The notes beneath the pieces were generated by a model that did not search any database, was not told the origin of the DNA, and was given only the letters and a program-made list of their open reading frames with translations. From the NCBI GenBank assembly GCA_001643675.2, contig LSRY02000010.1, positions 1,745,001 through 1,809,000 of the forward strand: a DNA stretch of 64,000 bases, written 5' to 3'. The position numbers and the translations under genes are program-made. The DNA comes from Monocercomonoides exilis. Lineage: Eukaryota > Preaxostyla > Oxymonadida > Polymastigidae. This document shows positions 33,801-46,200 of this stretch, in pieces; the first letter of the stretch is position 1; each line of letters starts with the position of its first letter.

Positions 33801-36800
33801 GAAGAAGAAGAGATATCTATCAACTGTGCTGGAAATGGAAGTTGCATTGCTCCTGCTCCTGCTGCTGCTGTTACTGCAGTTGTTGCTGTTGTTGAATGAA
33901 TGGCAGAAAGAGAAGTGTTCAATGGGAAGCCGATCGGGTTGTTTGCTTTGTCCATCTGATATGGATCTGCTGAGCGATATGCAGCGACAGGAAGATTTCC
34001 CATTAGGTTTAAAGACGAAGGCGCAGAAAATGAAGGGAAAGGCTGTGAAGCAAAGGAAGTTCTGTCTAAAGTGCCGAAGCTGTTGGGGTTGATAGAGCTG
34101 GGCTGGGGTGGGAAAGGAGGGATGTTTGAAGGATTTTGGTTGAGGGGCGACAGATGGAGGGAGGGGTTTGTGATGCTGAAGAAGGAGTATGATTGGAATT
34201 GGGCTGTTTTGAGTGGGTCAATGGGGGATGAAGAAGTTGTTGTTGTTGAAGAAATGTTATTCGAAGTTGCTTGTGACTGTACAGTTGGAGTTGCCTGCAA
34301 CGAAGCATTAGCCGATGAAGTGTTCAAAGGCGAAGAAGAAATAATTCCCTCTTCCGGTGTTTTTATCTCCATCCCATTATAATCCTGAGCAAATAATGTC
34401 TTGCCGGAATTCTCCTGCGACTCCAAATTTGTTATTTCTCCGTCCGCCTCTTCCATCTGCTGCTTCTCCATCCTCCTTTCATGCCTTCTATTCCCCTCTT
34501 CCTCTGATTCTGACAGAGTGTTCTGGGACTTTGAGGGAGAAGGAGAACGAGAGCGAGAGCGAGAGAGAGAGCGGGAGTCAGAGCGCTGTAAGGTGCGGAA
34601 GGAAGGCGAGGAAGGCGAGCGGAAGCGGAGGGTGGGGAGAAGCGGGGCACGAACAGGCGAGCCGGCATCTGCAGGCGAAAGAGGAGGGGTGAAAGGGATG
34701 GGAGAAGTGACTCCTTCTGCATCGAGGTCGGTGGGGGAAGGGTTGGCGAGGTCGGAGGGAGAGGCAGTGATTGAGATAGAAACAGAGGCAGAGGCAGAAG
34801 GAGCAGAGGAAGGGAATGAAGAGCGGGTGAGTTCAGGGTCGGGGTCAGGTTTGAGGTCGGAGAGGGAGAGAGAGCCGAATGTGGGTTGGGATGTGGATGT
34901 TGGGTGGAGAGGATAAGAGGAAGAAAGAGAAGAAGAAGAAGAAGGCAGATGTGCAGAAGCAGAAGAACCAACCGAAGCAGAAGTGGCGTTGGGTGAAAGA
35001 GGAGGAAACACAACCGGGGCAAAGAATGAAGGCGGAAGCGCTGTTGGTGCTGGAACTGCCATTGATTGTGGCTGGATGGTTGGAGGAAGCTCAGGAACAA
35101 GGGCATTTAGCACAGGCGCCACAAGAGAATAGAGAAATCTGGGGAAGTGGAAGAGAGAGAAGACAGAGCATCTCTTCAGTTTGCTGTTTTCTGTGGGAAT
35201 TCCAAGGCAGTTCCAGCGAAATGCGCTGCTGCTGTTATTCTCTGCATTGAACCCGATTCCATTTCCATTGAAGTTTTCATTGATATTTCCATTTCCAATG
35301 AAATCTCTGTCATTACAAACTTCTCCATTCTCGTCCTCTTCAGCCACATCGTCTGCTGTCCCTGCTCCTTCACAGTCAACAGACACACACGTCCCATTCA
35401 ATATGCCTTTCATCGCACACAGCAGAGCATCATTAATAGGATCTGTGCCAATACAACAGTGGCTTCTGTTGCTAATGCTTCTTCTTCTACTTTTGCTGTT
35501 ATTATTGTGAAGGTGAATGCAGTTATGTTCTGGTTGTATTGTGGAGATTGATGCTTCAGAAGCACTTTCAGTGAAGTCGTTGTGTGTTGATTCTTTTCCT
35601 ATTGATTGTTCTGGTTCTTCTTTGATCATTTTTGTTGCTTCTGTCATTTTCTCTTTTTTTGCTTCTGCTTCAATTTTTGTATTTTCCACAGGCGATGTTT
35701 CAGAAGCAGAGTTCATGGCAGGTTTTTGCTGGGTCATTGTGATATGCACTTTGGATGTCTTGATAGTCACTTTTGTGCCTGATGTAGATACAACGCCAGA
35801 TGATGTTGAGTTCTGACTGAGAAGATTGCTAGCTTCTTTGAGTTTGTCTGGTGTTCCTGTCAAACTTGCATCTGTTTCATTTTGGCATTCGCTTTTGATT
35901 TCGGTTTGTTGAATAAGATTTTGCTGATGTTGTTGAGTAAGTGAAATGTCATTCTGTTGCTGTTTTGAATCCGCATAATTGAAACTTGAACTGTTATCTT
36001 GTTGTTGTTGTTTAGCACTGTCAATTTGTTTATAATGATGATGATGATGATGATGATGTCGATGATGATGACGACGACGTTGTTGTTGTTGTTGTTGATC
36101 TTGCTGAATAACTTCATTATCATTCTGAATATTTTCCATATTTCCATCCATTTTGTGACTCCTTCTGTGTTTGTTGTGCGGATTGTGGTGATGATGATGG
36201 CGTCTGTGCTTGTGTCCCACTGAAATTGGCATCGTGTTCATAATCTGCTGGTACAGCCTTTCTCTCTTTGTTGCTGCGAGAATGTGGAAGGGAACGAGAA
36301 GAAGGCGCTCAACTTCAGAAAACGTGGCTTTGCCTGCAGTGAGGATTGGAGTCAGCTTGGAGAGGAAGGCTGATTGGGATGCTGTTGAATAAAAAGGAAA
36401 TTTGAAAAATAATAATTGTGTGTGTTGATTTAGAAATTATTGAATAAAATAAAATAAATAAAATAAATAAACAAATTTTTGAAATCCAATAACATTTAAA
36501 AAGAATTCGTTTGATTATTTTTTAACTTGTCAAAAAGAATAATAAAACTCTTTCCTTAAAACCCCACTCCATTAAAACCCTTTCATACCTCCTGCATTCG
36601 AATACATCGCATTCACATTCTTTGTTCTTCTCTTCTCTTCCTCTTCGTCGTCTCTCCCGTAAAAAAACGCAGAAGGCGGCGGAGTGAAAAGCGATGCAAT
36701 AAGCGGAGGTGTGATCAAAGCGCCGAGGTGTTTTCTGTGGTTGTGCGAAAATGTGTTCTTGTCCAAGTCAATTGCAGCGAACGAGGTGGCCAGCGGCGGC

Positions 36801-38803
36801 TGGAAGAAGTGCATGGCAGAGGGAACGTGGCTGCGGGTGGGAAAAGCAGAGGAGAGAAGGAGAGTGGAGAAGAAGGAGGACCAGGTGCGGGGAGGAGTTG
36901 GTTGGTGCAAGGGATATGAAAACGGGGTGATTGAGGTAGACGCAGGATCAATAGAAGCACTGTTGTTGTTATTATTGTTATCTGCTTCTATTGTGTTAGA
37001 TGCTGGTGTGTTTGACTGCAAAGGAAGAGGGACTGAGGTTGAATGATCATCAGGTGATGTGCTGTGTTTGAAGTGCGAAGATTTGCCAGGCGAATGAAGC
37101 GGAACAGAAGATGATACATTTTGCTGAAGTGGCTGGTTGAGTTGCTGGCTGAGAGATTCATTAGAAACTGAAGTGGATGAAAAGCCAGAAGAATGAGGAG
37201 AGGAATTTGGAGAGAGAAAAGATGAAGGTGTTTGCTGATTGCTCTGTTGAGGAGGCTGTTGCGGTTGATTATTATGATGGCGATGATAATGGTTTTGGTG
37301 AAGGCGTTTGTGATGATTATGATTACGATGATGATGTTGATGTTGATGTTGATGATGAATGTGTTGTGTGTTTGGATTGAGCGAAGATGAAGGAGAAAGA
37401 GAATCTGTCTCAGACAATGTTTCGGATGACGATAGCTGAGACGCTGAGGATGAGGAAGAATAAGAAGAACAAGAGGAAGAATAACGTGAGCGGGAAGAAG
37501 AAGAAGAAGATGATGATGATGATGATGATGAGGATGATGATGATGATAGTGACCCTTGGTTCATCAAAGAAGAGGCAGCTGTGTTTTCGGAGTCTGTTGA
37601 CGATGTTGTGGAAGTGGACGAGTCTTCACTCGCACTGAAGCTCTCATCTTCGTCTTCGTATTCAGAATAAATGGATTTTTCCTTGTTTTCTTTTGCCTTT
37701 TGGGAAGCTCCTTTTCCGAAAGCCCCACCGAAAGAACCCGAATCCGTTTCCATTGATGATAGCAAAGCAGAATTTGGTGTCTTTTTTGTTTCGTTATTTG
37801 CATCTTCGTTGTTGTTTGATTTTCCGAGAATGGATGAATTCTTATTGCTAGCTTCGCTAGTAATATCGTTATTAAAAGTTTCGCTGCTTTCCTTGCTATT
37901 TAATACGCTTATCCTTTGACTACTGGCATTGCTCTTCATCCCTTCACGAGCCTTCCCTCCCTTATCATAGATCCCACTCATCGATTCCGTCTCGCTTTTA
38001 TCTGCGGACTCTGTTTTCGAATCGTTGTCATTTTCTTCGTCAATCTCTTTTTGCTCATTTCTAGCCTCCTCCTTCTCCATGTTTATGTCTTTATCTTGTT
38101 TCTCGATATCTTCTTTAGTATTCTCGTTTTGCTTCTGTTTGTTCCAGGTTTCGTCTGCAGTATGCTTTGTTTCTCTTTTTTCTCTGGTTAAGATTGTTTG
38201 TTCATCAATTGATTTCTTTTCTGGATTGCTTTTGACATCATCAGAATTAAGCATTCTTCTTTTTCCTCTCCTTCCGACTTTACTTGTATTTCTACCTCTT
38301 CCTGCTCCTACACTTCTACCAACTGCTCCCGTTTTCCCTTTGCTGCTAGTTCCTCTTCCACCTGAAATAGCTCCTCTTTTCTTTCCTCGAATTCTATTTT
38401 TTTTCAAATTCCACCCAGTGTTCGTTTCTTTTTCACTTCCTCGTTCCTCTTTCCATCTATTCCAGTTATTTCCGGATTTTTCATTTGATGCTCCATGGCG
38501 AGATGAAAGTGGATTCAACAAACCAAGTAAAATAGCTGCTGTTGTGTTTTGAGCAGCGGCAAATGGGAAAAATGAAACTGACGAAGATGGATTCAGAAGA
38601 GAAACGAATGCACATAGCACACGGATCTCGGACTTTGTGGTTGAAATCGATTCTTCAAGTGCTCGTGAATACAGCACGGGAAGATCACATAAAGGAGCTG
38701 GGGAAAGATGAAGAGGATGAGATGTTGCTAAATGAAAAGTTGGCATTTTCAGATTGTTATCCAATGACGATCCTTTTCGATGACGATCATTGGAATCAGC
38801 CAT
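27833..38803 (-). CDS. Giant Ser-rich low-complexity protein, function unknown
   Basis: Two long ORFs are one gene: complement(27833..36381, 36589..38803), 3,587 aa. The 207-nt intron has a GTATGA donor and CAACAG acceptor and keeps phase 1. The first 65 residues (LPVLYSRALEESISTTKSEI) and the stretch right after the intron (FLSKLTPILTAGKATFSEVE, then RLLLVPFHILAATKRERLYQ) are ordered, as are scattered parts of the C-terminal third (DLVLIPSFYETAFFAQF; GGVIFVDPTIHLDLLTLARL; LVSALFLSSVCRVVHTP). These alternate with poly-Ser, poly-His, poly-Gln and Asp/Glu tracts. PKRKGRPPHK resembles an AT-hook, which with many basic patches suggests a nuclear protein; that is inference. I recognise no catalytic domain. 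Coding continuity over 10.7 kb argues strongly that it is real. Confidence 0.75.
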
Positions 38804-39063
38804 ATCGGGTACAAAGACTTTCTCAAATTAAATTAATTACCCATAATAATTTCCTTTTGTGATTGTTCAAGATTAAAACTGTTTATGCAAAAAAAGTTAG
38901 ACATTTTCTATTTATCCTTATTGCTTGTAAAAAATATTTTTTTTGCTGTGTTTCAAATAAAACAAAAAAAAACAATGTGAAAACTATATGCGAAATATTT
39001 TTTTTTTGAAATTCCTAAAATTGAATATATTTTTAGACATTCTATTATTGGTTTTGAAATTCA

Positions 39064-39066
<3 letters not shown>

Positions 39067-39148
<82 letters not shown>
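39067..39148. repeat. (AC)n microsatellite, about 41 copies
   Basis: An uninterrupted AC dinucleotide run of 82 nt, 0.26 kb upstream of the giant gene's start. Long alternating purine-pyrimidine runs can adopt Z-DNA and are prone to length change. Confidence 0.97.
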
Positions 39149-39150
<2 letters not shown>

Positions 39151-39485
39151 CTGAAATAAAAATTCTTTTTAAATACATTTTGTTGATAATTCATAAATTT
39201 TTCACAATCATATTGTTTTTGAAAATATTTTTTTGAAATATAAAAAAAATAATAACTCATTTTCAACCTTTTCATGGGTGAATTATTGTGGAATTTAATT
39301 ATTTGTTAACAACGAGAATCATATTTTTGTGAAAGTTAAATATAAAAGAATATTCATAGAAAAGATGAAAAATTAAATTTGTTTGAAAATCAAACTTCTG
39401 TGTCAATAAACACTGTTTTTTTGTGTAAACATTATTATTAAAATCAATGTCTTAATTTTCAAATCTTTCTTTTTTTTGGGTGATA

Positions 39486-39775
39486 CAGCTATCGCATAAA
39501 ATACCGGACATCGCACAAAATACCGGACAAGATCGATATCTCAATAACCGCAAGAAGAAAAATTCTGTTAATTTTCCTCAAAATATATCTCATTGATACA
39601 AACTCACGTGACATACAAGACTTTCATAATAGCTTCATTTGTGCCCTGAGAAAATAAAAAAAGAAAACTCGGAGAAACTCAAAATCCTATTTCTCCGAGT
39701 TTTCTTTTATTTTAACTTTTTCTTGTATTTTGTGCGATCTTGTCCGGTGATCTCCGGTATTTTATGCGATAGCTG
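39486..39775. mobile_element. Foldback MITE, family 1, copy B (290 bp)
   Basis: The ends are CAGCTATCGCATAAAATACC and its inverted match, both flanked by TA (39484-39485 and 39776-39777). The left side carries the terminal motif twice in tandem (ATCGCATAAAATACCGGACA, then ATCGCACAAAATACCGGACA). The centre is a perfect 17-bp stem (39661-39677 with 39690-39706; AAGAAAACTCGGAGAAA). The right arm is shorter than the left, so this looks like a deleted form of copies A and C. No ORF. Confidence 0.88.
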
Positions 39776-40235
39776 TAGTTTTTGAAATCATATTTTTTCA
39801 ACATAAAATTTTGGTTCAAAATTCACTTTTGAATATTCACAAACGAACAGTAAAAAATGAAAAGGCTCATAGAAGACATCTTCATCTTTGTTTGAGTGAA
39901 AACATTTGTTTTTAAAAATGTGTGATAAATGATCAAATTGAATACAAAATTTCTTCTTAATTACTAAAAAACTTTGAAAAAATGACACACCGAATAAAGA
40001 TGAGTTCAAAAATAATCACCCAGATAATATTCATTTGAAAAAAAACAGAATAGAAATTATTTTCTAAGCCAATAATCGAGTGAAAAAAAGAAAAAGATAT
40101 CACAAAATAATTCAGTCATTTTCCAATATTTGTTGAAAAATTAAGTCGCAATCACATATAGAAATTCAAGAAATAAAAAACTTTATATTCGAATTAATTG
40201 TATAAATGTTAAAAAAAAATAACGTTTGGAATATG

Positions 40236-40592
40236 CAGATATCGCACAAAATACCGGACAAGATCGATTTTACAATAACAGCGAGAGTAATAATTCTGGC
40301 AATTTTCCTCAAAATATATCTCATTAATACTAATTCATTTGAAATATAAGACTTTAGAAATAGCTTCATTTGTTCAAAGAGATTATTATTAAAATCTCGG
40401 AGAAACTCAAAATTTCATTTCTCCGTAATCTCAATCATTAGTTTTTTTCTGATCACAAATGAGGCTATCTAGAAAGTTTTATATTTCAAATGAATTAGCA
40501 TTAATGAGATATATTTTGAGGAAAACTGCCAGAATTATTACTCTCGCTGTTATTGTGAAATCGATTTTGTCCGGTATTTTATGCGATATCTG
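40236..40592. mobile_element. Foldback MITE, family 1, copy C (357 bp)
   Basis: Starts CAGATATCGCACAAAATACC and ends with the inverse of CAGATATCGCATAAAATACC, with TA on the right (40593-40594) but TG on the left, a decayed or alternative target duplication. Arms are nearly complementary throughout, meeting at GAGAAACTCAAAATTTCATT with CTCGGAGAAA before and TTTCTCCG after. It sits only 460 bp from copy B. Confidence 0.87.
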
Positions 40593-40985
40593 TATCTTCA
40601 AAAAATAATTTTCCCAATTGACTAAAATATTTTGTGTACAAAAATAGATATTATAAATACAATGAAAATTTTGAATTTGCATAAAATTTAAAAATAAAAT
40701 GCTTGAAGGAGATACAAGTTTTCCAGAAAATTAATTATAACAAAAAAAAGATATAGTTCATAGAAATGTTTGATTTAAAAATTGATATATTCAAATTTAA
40801 TATTTTGAAAATTTTTTGCTTTTATTTATAAATAAAACAATGATAATTTTTAAAGATTTTCAGAAAAGAAAAACATGTAATTGACAAATTGATCAAAACC
40901 ATTTATACTTAACTTCAAAAGTTATGCTATGGGTTGCATTTTGTTGCTCACATCTTTAACAACAACAACTTTCATCATATAACAA

Positions 40986-42426
40986 ATGGCAGAAATCGCT
41001 GCTCGTCTTTTGCAAACCGCTGCTAAACGTGACCCAGACCAGAAGGAAGTTTGTTTTGTTTTTGTTGAAAATTGACGTATTTTCATATTTGACATGTTTT
41101 TATTTATTCTCTCTCGTTTTGAATTTGTTCAAATGTTTATTCAATTAGTTCCTCCAAGCTGTTAAGACAGTTGTTGAAGGACTGATTCCCCTTTGGGAAC
41201 AGCGCCCCGAACTCGAAGAAGTGATGGCTCGTTTGATTGAACCAGAACGTATTTTCACTTTCCGTGTTGCATGGTTGGATGACCATGGAAAGATTCAAAT
41301 TAACCGTGGTTTCCGTGTTCAATACAACTCTGCCATTGGTCCATACAAGGGAGGACTGCGTTTCCATCCATCAGTCAATCTTTCAATCATCAAATTCTTG
41401 GGATTCGACCAAATCTTCAAGAATTCTCTTACAACCCTTCCCATGGGAGGTGGGAAAGGAGGTTCTGATTTTGATCCAAAGGGAAAATCAGATGCTGAAG
41501 TTATGCGTTTCTGCCAATCGTTCATGACCGAATTGTTCAGATACATTGGTCCAAATATTGATATTCCAGCTGGTGATATCGGTGTTGGTGCAAGAGAAAT
41601 TGGATACATGTATGGTCAATACAAGCGTCTCACCCATGCAGTTGAAGGTGTTTTGACGGGAAAAGGACAGACATGGGGAGGATCTCTTATTCGTCCAGAA
41701 GCTACTGGATTTGGAGGATTGTACTTTGCTTCTGAAATGGTTGCTTATCAAAAACAAGAAATTGCAGGAAAGACTATCTGCGTCTCAGGATTCGGAAATG
41801 TTGCATGGGGTGCTTGCTTGAAAGCTGCTCAATTGAAAGCCAAAGTTATCACCATCTCTGGACCAGATGGATATGTTTATGATGAAGAAGGAATCAACAC
41901 ACCAGAGAAAATTGCATATCTTCTTCGCCTTCGTGCAACATGCCAGGATATTGTTGCTCCATATGCTGAACAATTCCCCAAGGCCCAATTCTTCCCAGGA
42001 AAGAAACCGTGGGAAAGGAAATGCGACATTGCACTTCCATGCGCCACACAAAATGAACTCGATGCTAATGATGCTGCTATGCTTCATGCAAATGGCTGCA
42101 AGTTTGTTGTTGAATTGTCCAACATGGGCTGCACACACGAAGCTCTTGAATACTGCCAGTCACACGACATGATCTATGCACCAGGTATTGCCTGCAATGC
42201 TGGTGGTGTTGCTGTCTCTGGACTTGAAATGTCACAAAACTCAATCAGATTGCGCTGGAAGGCTGAGGAAGTCGACCAACATCTTCAGCGTATCATGAAG
42301 GATATCCACAAGCAGTGCGTTGAGGCTATGACCCAATTCCACAAACCAAATGACTATGTCTTTGGAGCAAACGCTGCTGGTTTCCTCAAGGTTGCAACTG
42401 CAATGATTGAACAGGGCTGCGTGTAA
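40986..42426 (+). CDS. gdhA: Glutamate dehydrogenase, hexameric family I
   Basis: Two exons, 40986-41048 and 41149-42426 (446 aa, the usual family length); the 100-nt intron has a GTTTGT donor and TTAG acceptor. Catalytic and glutamate-binding motifs are intact: GPYKGGLRFHP, TLPMGGGKGGSDFDPKGKSD and ATGFGGLYF. The Rossmann motif is GFGNVAWG, and the C-terminal APGIACNAGGVAVSGLEMSQ is typical of family I enzymes. The reaction interconverts 2-oxoglutarate plus ammonia and glutamate. NADP preference is usual for this group but is not proven by motif here. No targeting peptide is evident, so the enzyme is probably cytosolic. Protist genes of this class are often of bacterial origin; the intron shows the copy is fully eukaryotic now. 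Confidence 0.96.
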
Positions 42427-43254
42427 TTATTGTTCTTCTGTTAAAAGCGATTCATATTTATTTTGTTATGTTTTTCATTGTTGAGGGAAAAGAGGTGTTT
42501 TATTTAGTTTTTTCATATTGTTAACATAGCGGATTATAATTCTTAACTTGTTTTTTTATTTTATTTTTTTTTTTTTTTACAAAAAATTGGAGTTTGAATG
42601 CTTTGAGGATAAGTGTAAAATTGGAAATAAATATCCTCATTTTTAATTGATATTAAAAAAAAAATTATCACAATCCTTTTATGAAAGTTATTCGTGTAAT
42701 GTACTTATAAAATATTTTGTGATTTCTTTAAAGAAACATTTTTCACCTTCTTGAAGGTTTTGTGAATATTTTAGATAAAAGAATCCAATCAAATTTCAAG
42801 GGATTTTTTAGATTGCGTGATAAACCTTCCAAACGGATTTGTTTAAATTTTGAGTGAATAATTGTTTAATAAACTTTCAAATGAGGTTTGAAGACTTTCT
42901 GTTGAAGATTTTTCAATAAGTTTTGAGTGAACTTTATTATTTATGCGCTTCACCTAAATTGCTCGTTGAGCAAAACATAAAATAGATATTGTAATAACAA
43001 GATTCCAGAAAAGATTTCCTCCCCCTTTTTTAAGGAAAAAGGAATGCAATCCTAAAGTGCTCATTTGGTGTTTTTTTGAAAAAGAACAAAATATATTTTT
43101 TAAAAAATTAATCACTCTATCAACTTATGTTGTGTGTAGTAGACTTGGGAGAATAGAATAAGTTAAAAAATAAAGTTAAAATATGATTTGAAAAAATTAA
43201 TAAAAAAATAAACATTACGTTTTTGCTACCAAAGTAATTTCTCTAATAGAAAAA
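42427..43254. other. Convergent 3' spacer
   Basis: AT-rich region between the stops of the GDH gene (+) and the two-module beta-helix gene (-). AATAAA occurs near 42627, about 200 nt after the GDH stop. Nothing else is supported. Confidence 0.5.
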
Positions 43255-46200
43255 TTAAACCATTTTATTATCTCCTCCGAGAGCTCGTTGTGTGTAGTTC
43301 TTTTCAATATCGATATATCCTCTGTTTCTTCTCTTCTCCACAAAGTAAGTAATGAGCTTAAGCAGGCCGACCAACAAAACAAATATCAAAATGAAGGAAA
43401 TCAGGATACCAAATGAAATCCATCCCCATTTTTGGGAATCTTCTTCAGAAAGAATGTTTAACAGATCGACGCTGATGGGTGCTGTCCAATGCACTCCATC
43501 AGCAGTTGCAAAGAACCAAAGGCTCGATGGAGCTTCCTTTGGAAAGCCCTCAAGGACAATTTTTGATTTCAAGGTTTGCACAAAGACTTCAAGTGAAACT
43601 TCTGTTTTCGATCTGTAGGCTCTGGATTCCTCTAACTGCATCGGAGGTAGATCTTCGTTTTCGTTCATTGAACTATTCAAAGAGATGAAACTTGATTTAC
43701 GTTTTGACATCAAGGCAACACGTCCACGAGATGAAAGCTTCATTTGTCTGATAATCGAATTTCGTTGCAACATTGCATCGATAACATCCTTGTCTTGTGG
43801 AGGAGTAACATCTTCTGAGGTTGAAATCAAAATCAATGGATGGCTGATTTCGAGAGATTCCATAATGAAAATAGCACTTGGCAATTCAGGATATGTGTTT
43901 TTGTTAAGATCTGCCATACTGGAAGATTTCTTGATCTTTGTCTTGTCATGCTTTGTGCACATATACTTAGTTTCTGTAAAGCCTTCACATTCTCCATCAC
44001 ATGAATAATATGAATAATCAGATCCTTCTTTGTCATCACTTCCAATGAATTTGTTCGATTCATCAATATTCAGTTTTGATTTGTAGCATTCAATGTTCAA
44101 AGGCGATGGATATGTGTGCTGCGCCTCGTTCTTATTCTTCTTGAAGGTGTTATCTTTCAAGATTGCAGCTACTCCTTCAATTGCAGAGAACCCACCACCA
44201 ACGTTGGAATCGAATAATGTTCCCTCGATTTTCGTATTGTACTTCGTTGCCTCATTCGATTGGGCGTTGTGCTTCTCGCAGACCATCTCAGCAAATCCTC
44301 CACCACCAGCTGCACCATGCACAAGATCATACAAGGAGCCATAGCATTTGTTGTTTTCAAATTTGCCAGATTTAACATACACAGTTGGAAGCTCATCTGC
44401 ATTCCTCAGAGCTTTTTGTTGCGTGACTGGCACAACATGTGCAAATGCTCCACCACCAATTGAAGATGCTTCGTTGTTTGTAAATGTTGTAGATTCCAAA
44501 TAGAAATATTGTTCAACTTCTGGATCGTCGTTTTCAGCAACAACGTCAGTAAGTTTCAGCAGGCCAGAGAAGAAGAGACCACCACCAGTTATGAATGATT
44601 TGCAATCACTAACAGAAACGCTGCGCATGTGCAAAGTGTTCTTGTGCTGCAATGATCCCACGTACAAGCCACCACCATAAGCAGCTGTGCAATGTGAAAT
44701 CACACCACCCAAAAGTTTCACAGTCAAGGTTGAAACAATTGTTGTTGGAATTGCATTTTCTGGCTTGGGATTAAAGACTGTTCCATCCTTTGTTGCAACA
44801 TAAATAGCACCACCTTCACAGGCAGAACACAAATCGAATGTGCAATCGTTGCTCAAACTAATTTCAGTTGATGTTGCATCGTGTTCGTTCATTAATGGAA
44901 CATACAACCCTCCTCCGTTTCCTTTTGCGTGACAATTGGAAACTTTTATTCCTGTGAAAGTGGCCTTGGTCATTGCTGGGCTTAAAATGGCGAATGCTCC
45001 ACCATTTCCTTCGCAGTTGCATTCGCTAATTGAAATGCTATCAACATTCACAGAATCTGATCCAAATACAGCAAAAGCACCTCCATTGCCGTTAGAATCG
45101 ACTTTCTGGACTGTTCCTTGTTGAATGAATAACTTGTTGATTCCAATAAACGTTGCGAATCCACCAGACGATTCACCACCGTTCATCGAGTTCATGGCGT
45201 AAGTTGGATGAATTGCTTCTTTTCCGTTATTTTCGAACGACCATCCGTCATCGCCGTATTTTGTTCCAGTTTTTCTGCCAATTGAAACTCTAGCGGGATA
45301 CACACCATTAACGTGGCAATTAGAAAGGGTAACACGAGACTGAATTTCTTCATTTGAAGAAACAAGCAATGCTGATTCACAGAACACATTTGGCTGTGTT
45401 TTCAGTGTGTCAGCAGTGAAATCTTCCAAGATCAAGTTCTTCACATTAATGAATGCAGCTGCAGTTCCTTCAGAGTTTCTGACTTCCAACTGCTTCACTG
45501 TGATGACGCCTTCCGTTCCCAAATAGAACAAGTTGGCTGATGGAGTAATGTCCACAGAATGCATCAGATTGCTTATAGTCGGGGCCAAAAACGCAAATTC
45601 AGGTACGATAAAGTGATCTTTCAATGACGATGTTTCATACATGAAAGATTCATATGACATTCTGTTATTTGTAAATAGCACTTTTGTAAGGGAAGAATCT
45701 TCGCAAACGTGACTCATCCAGAAATCAGCAGAAACAGTATCAGATGCATAATTTCTAATGACGGCAGTAAACGGATAAGCCGTGGTGCCCTGGCTCCTGA
45801 ACCAATTGCTTTCTTCATTGTTGCTGTTATCAAAATCAACAAGTGCCCAGTTCTCATAGGATAAGCTGTTATCTGCAAAGTTGAGATTATTCACAGTGAA
45901 TTTCTTTGTGATTTCCACAGCAGTCAATGAGCATCCGCAACCACCAAATGTGTTGAGAACATTATTGTGTGTTCTTTTAGCTGCCATAAATGATGGTGCC
46001 AGCCCCATCACATTATGTTCAAACTTCAGATCTTCGAGTGTGCATTCACCAATTCTCTCAACCACAAGACCCATCGAATGAAGATGGTCAAAGACACAGC
46101 TTTTCACTGAGAGAATATCGATTCCTGCGACATACACTGCTGCTGGTGTATAAACTGTATCATCATCAGCAAATTGAGAAGAAGGCTTTAATGCCTTTTT

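Larger units (their letters stand above)
38804..40985. promoter_or_regulatory. Divergent intergenic region with repeats
   Basis: About 2.2 kb between the starts of the giant gene (-) and the GDH gene (+). It holds the AC microsatellite and two foldback MITEs listed separately; the rest is AT-rich without coding signal. Both promoters must lie here. Confidence 0.6.

Noticed and set aside
36242-36380. Possibility that 27833-36241 and 36572-38803 are separate genes
   Set aside because: Coding similarity in quality continues upstream of the first ATG (LLLVPFHILAATKRERLYQQ), and a GTATGA/CAACAG intron joins both parts in phase.
38984-39275. ORFs through the AC repeat
   Set aside because: Poly-Thr/His or Val/Cys products are translation of a microsatellite.
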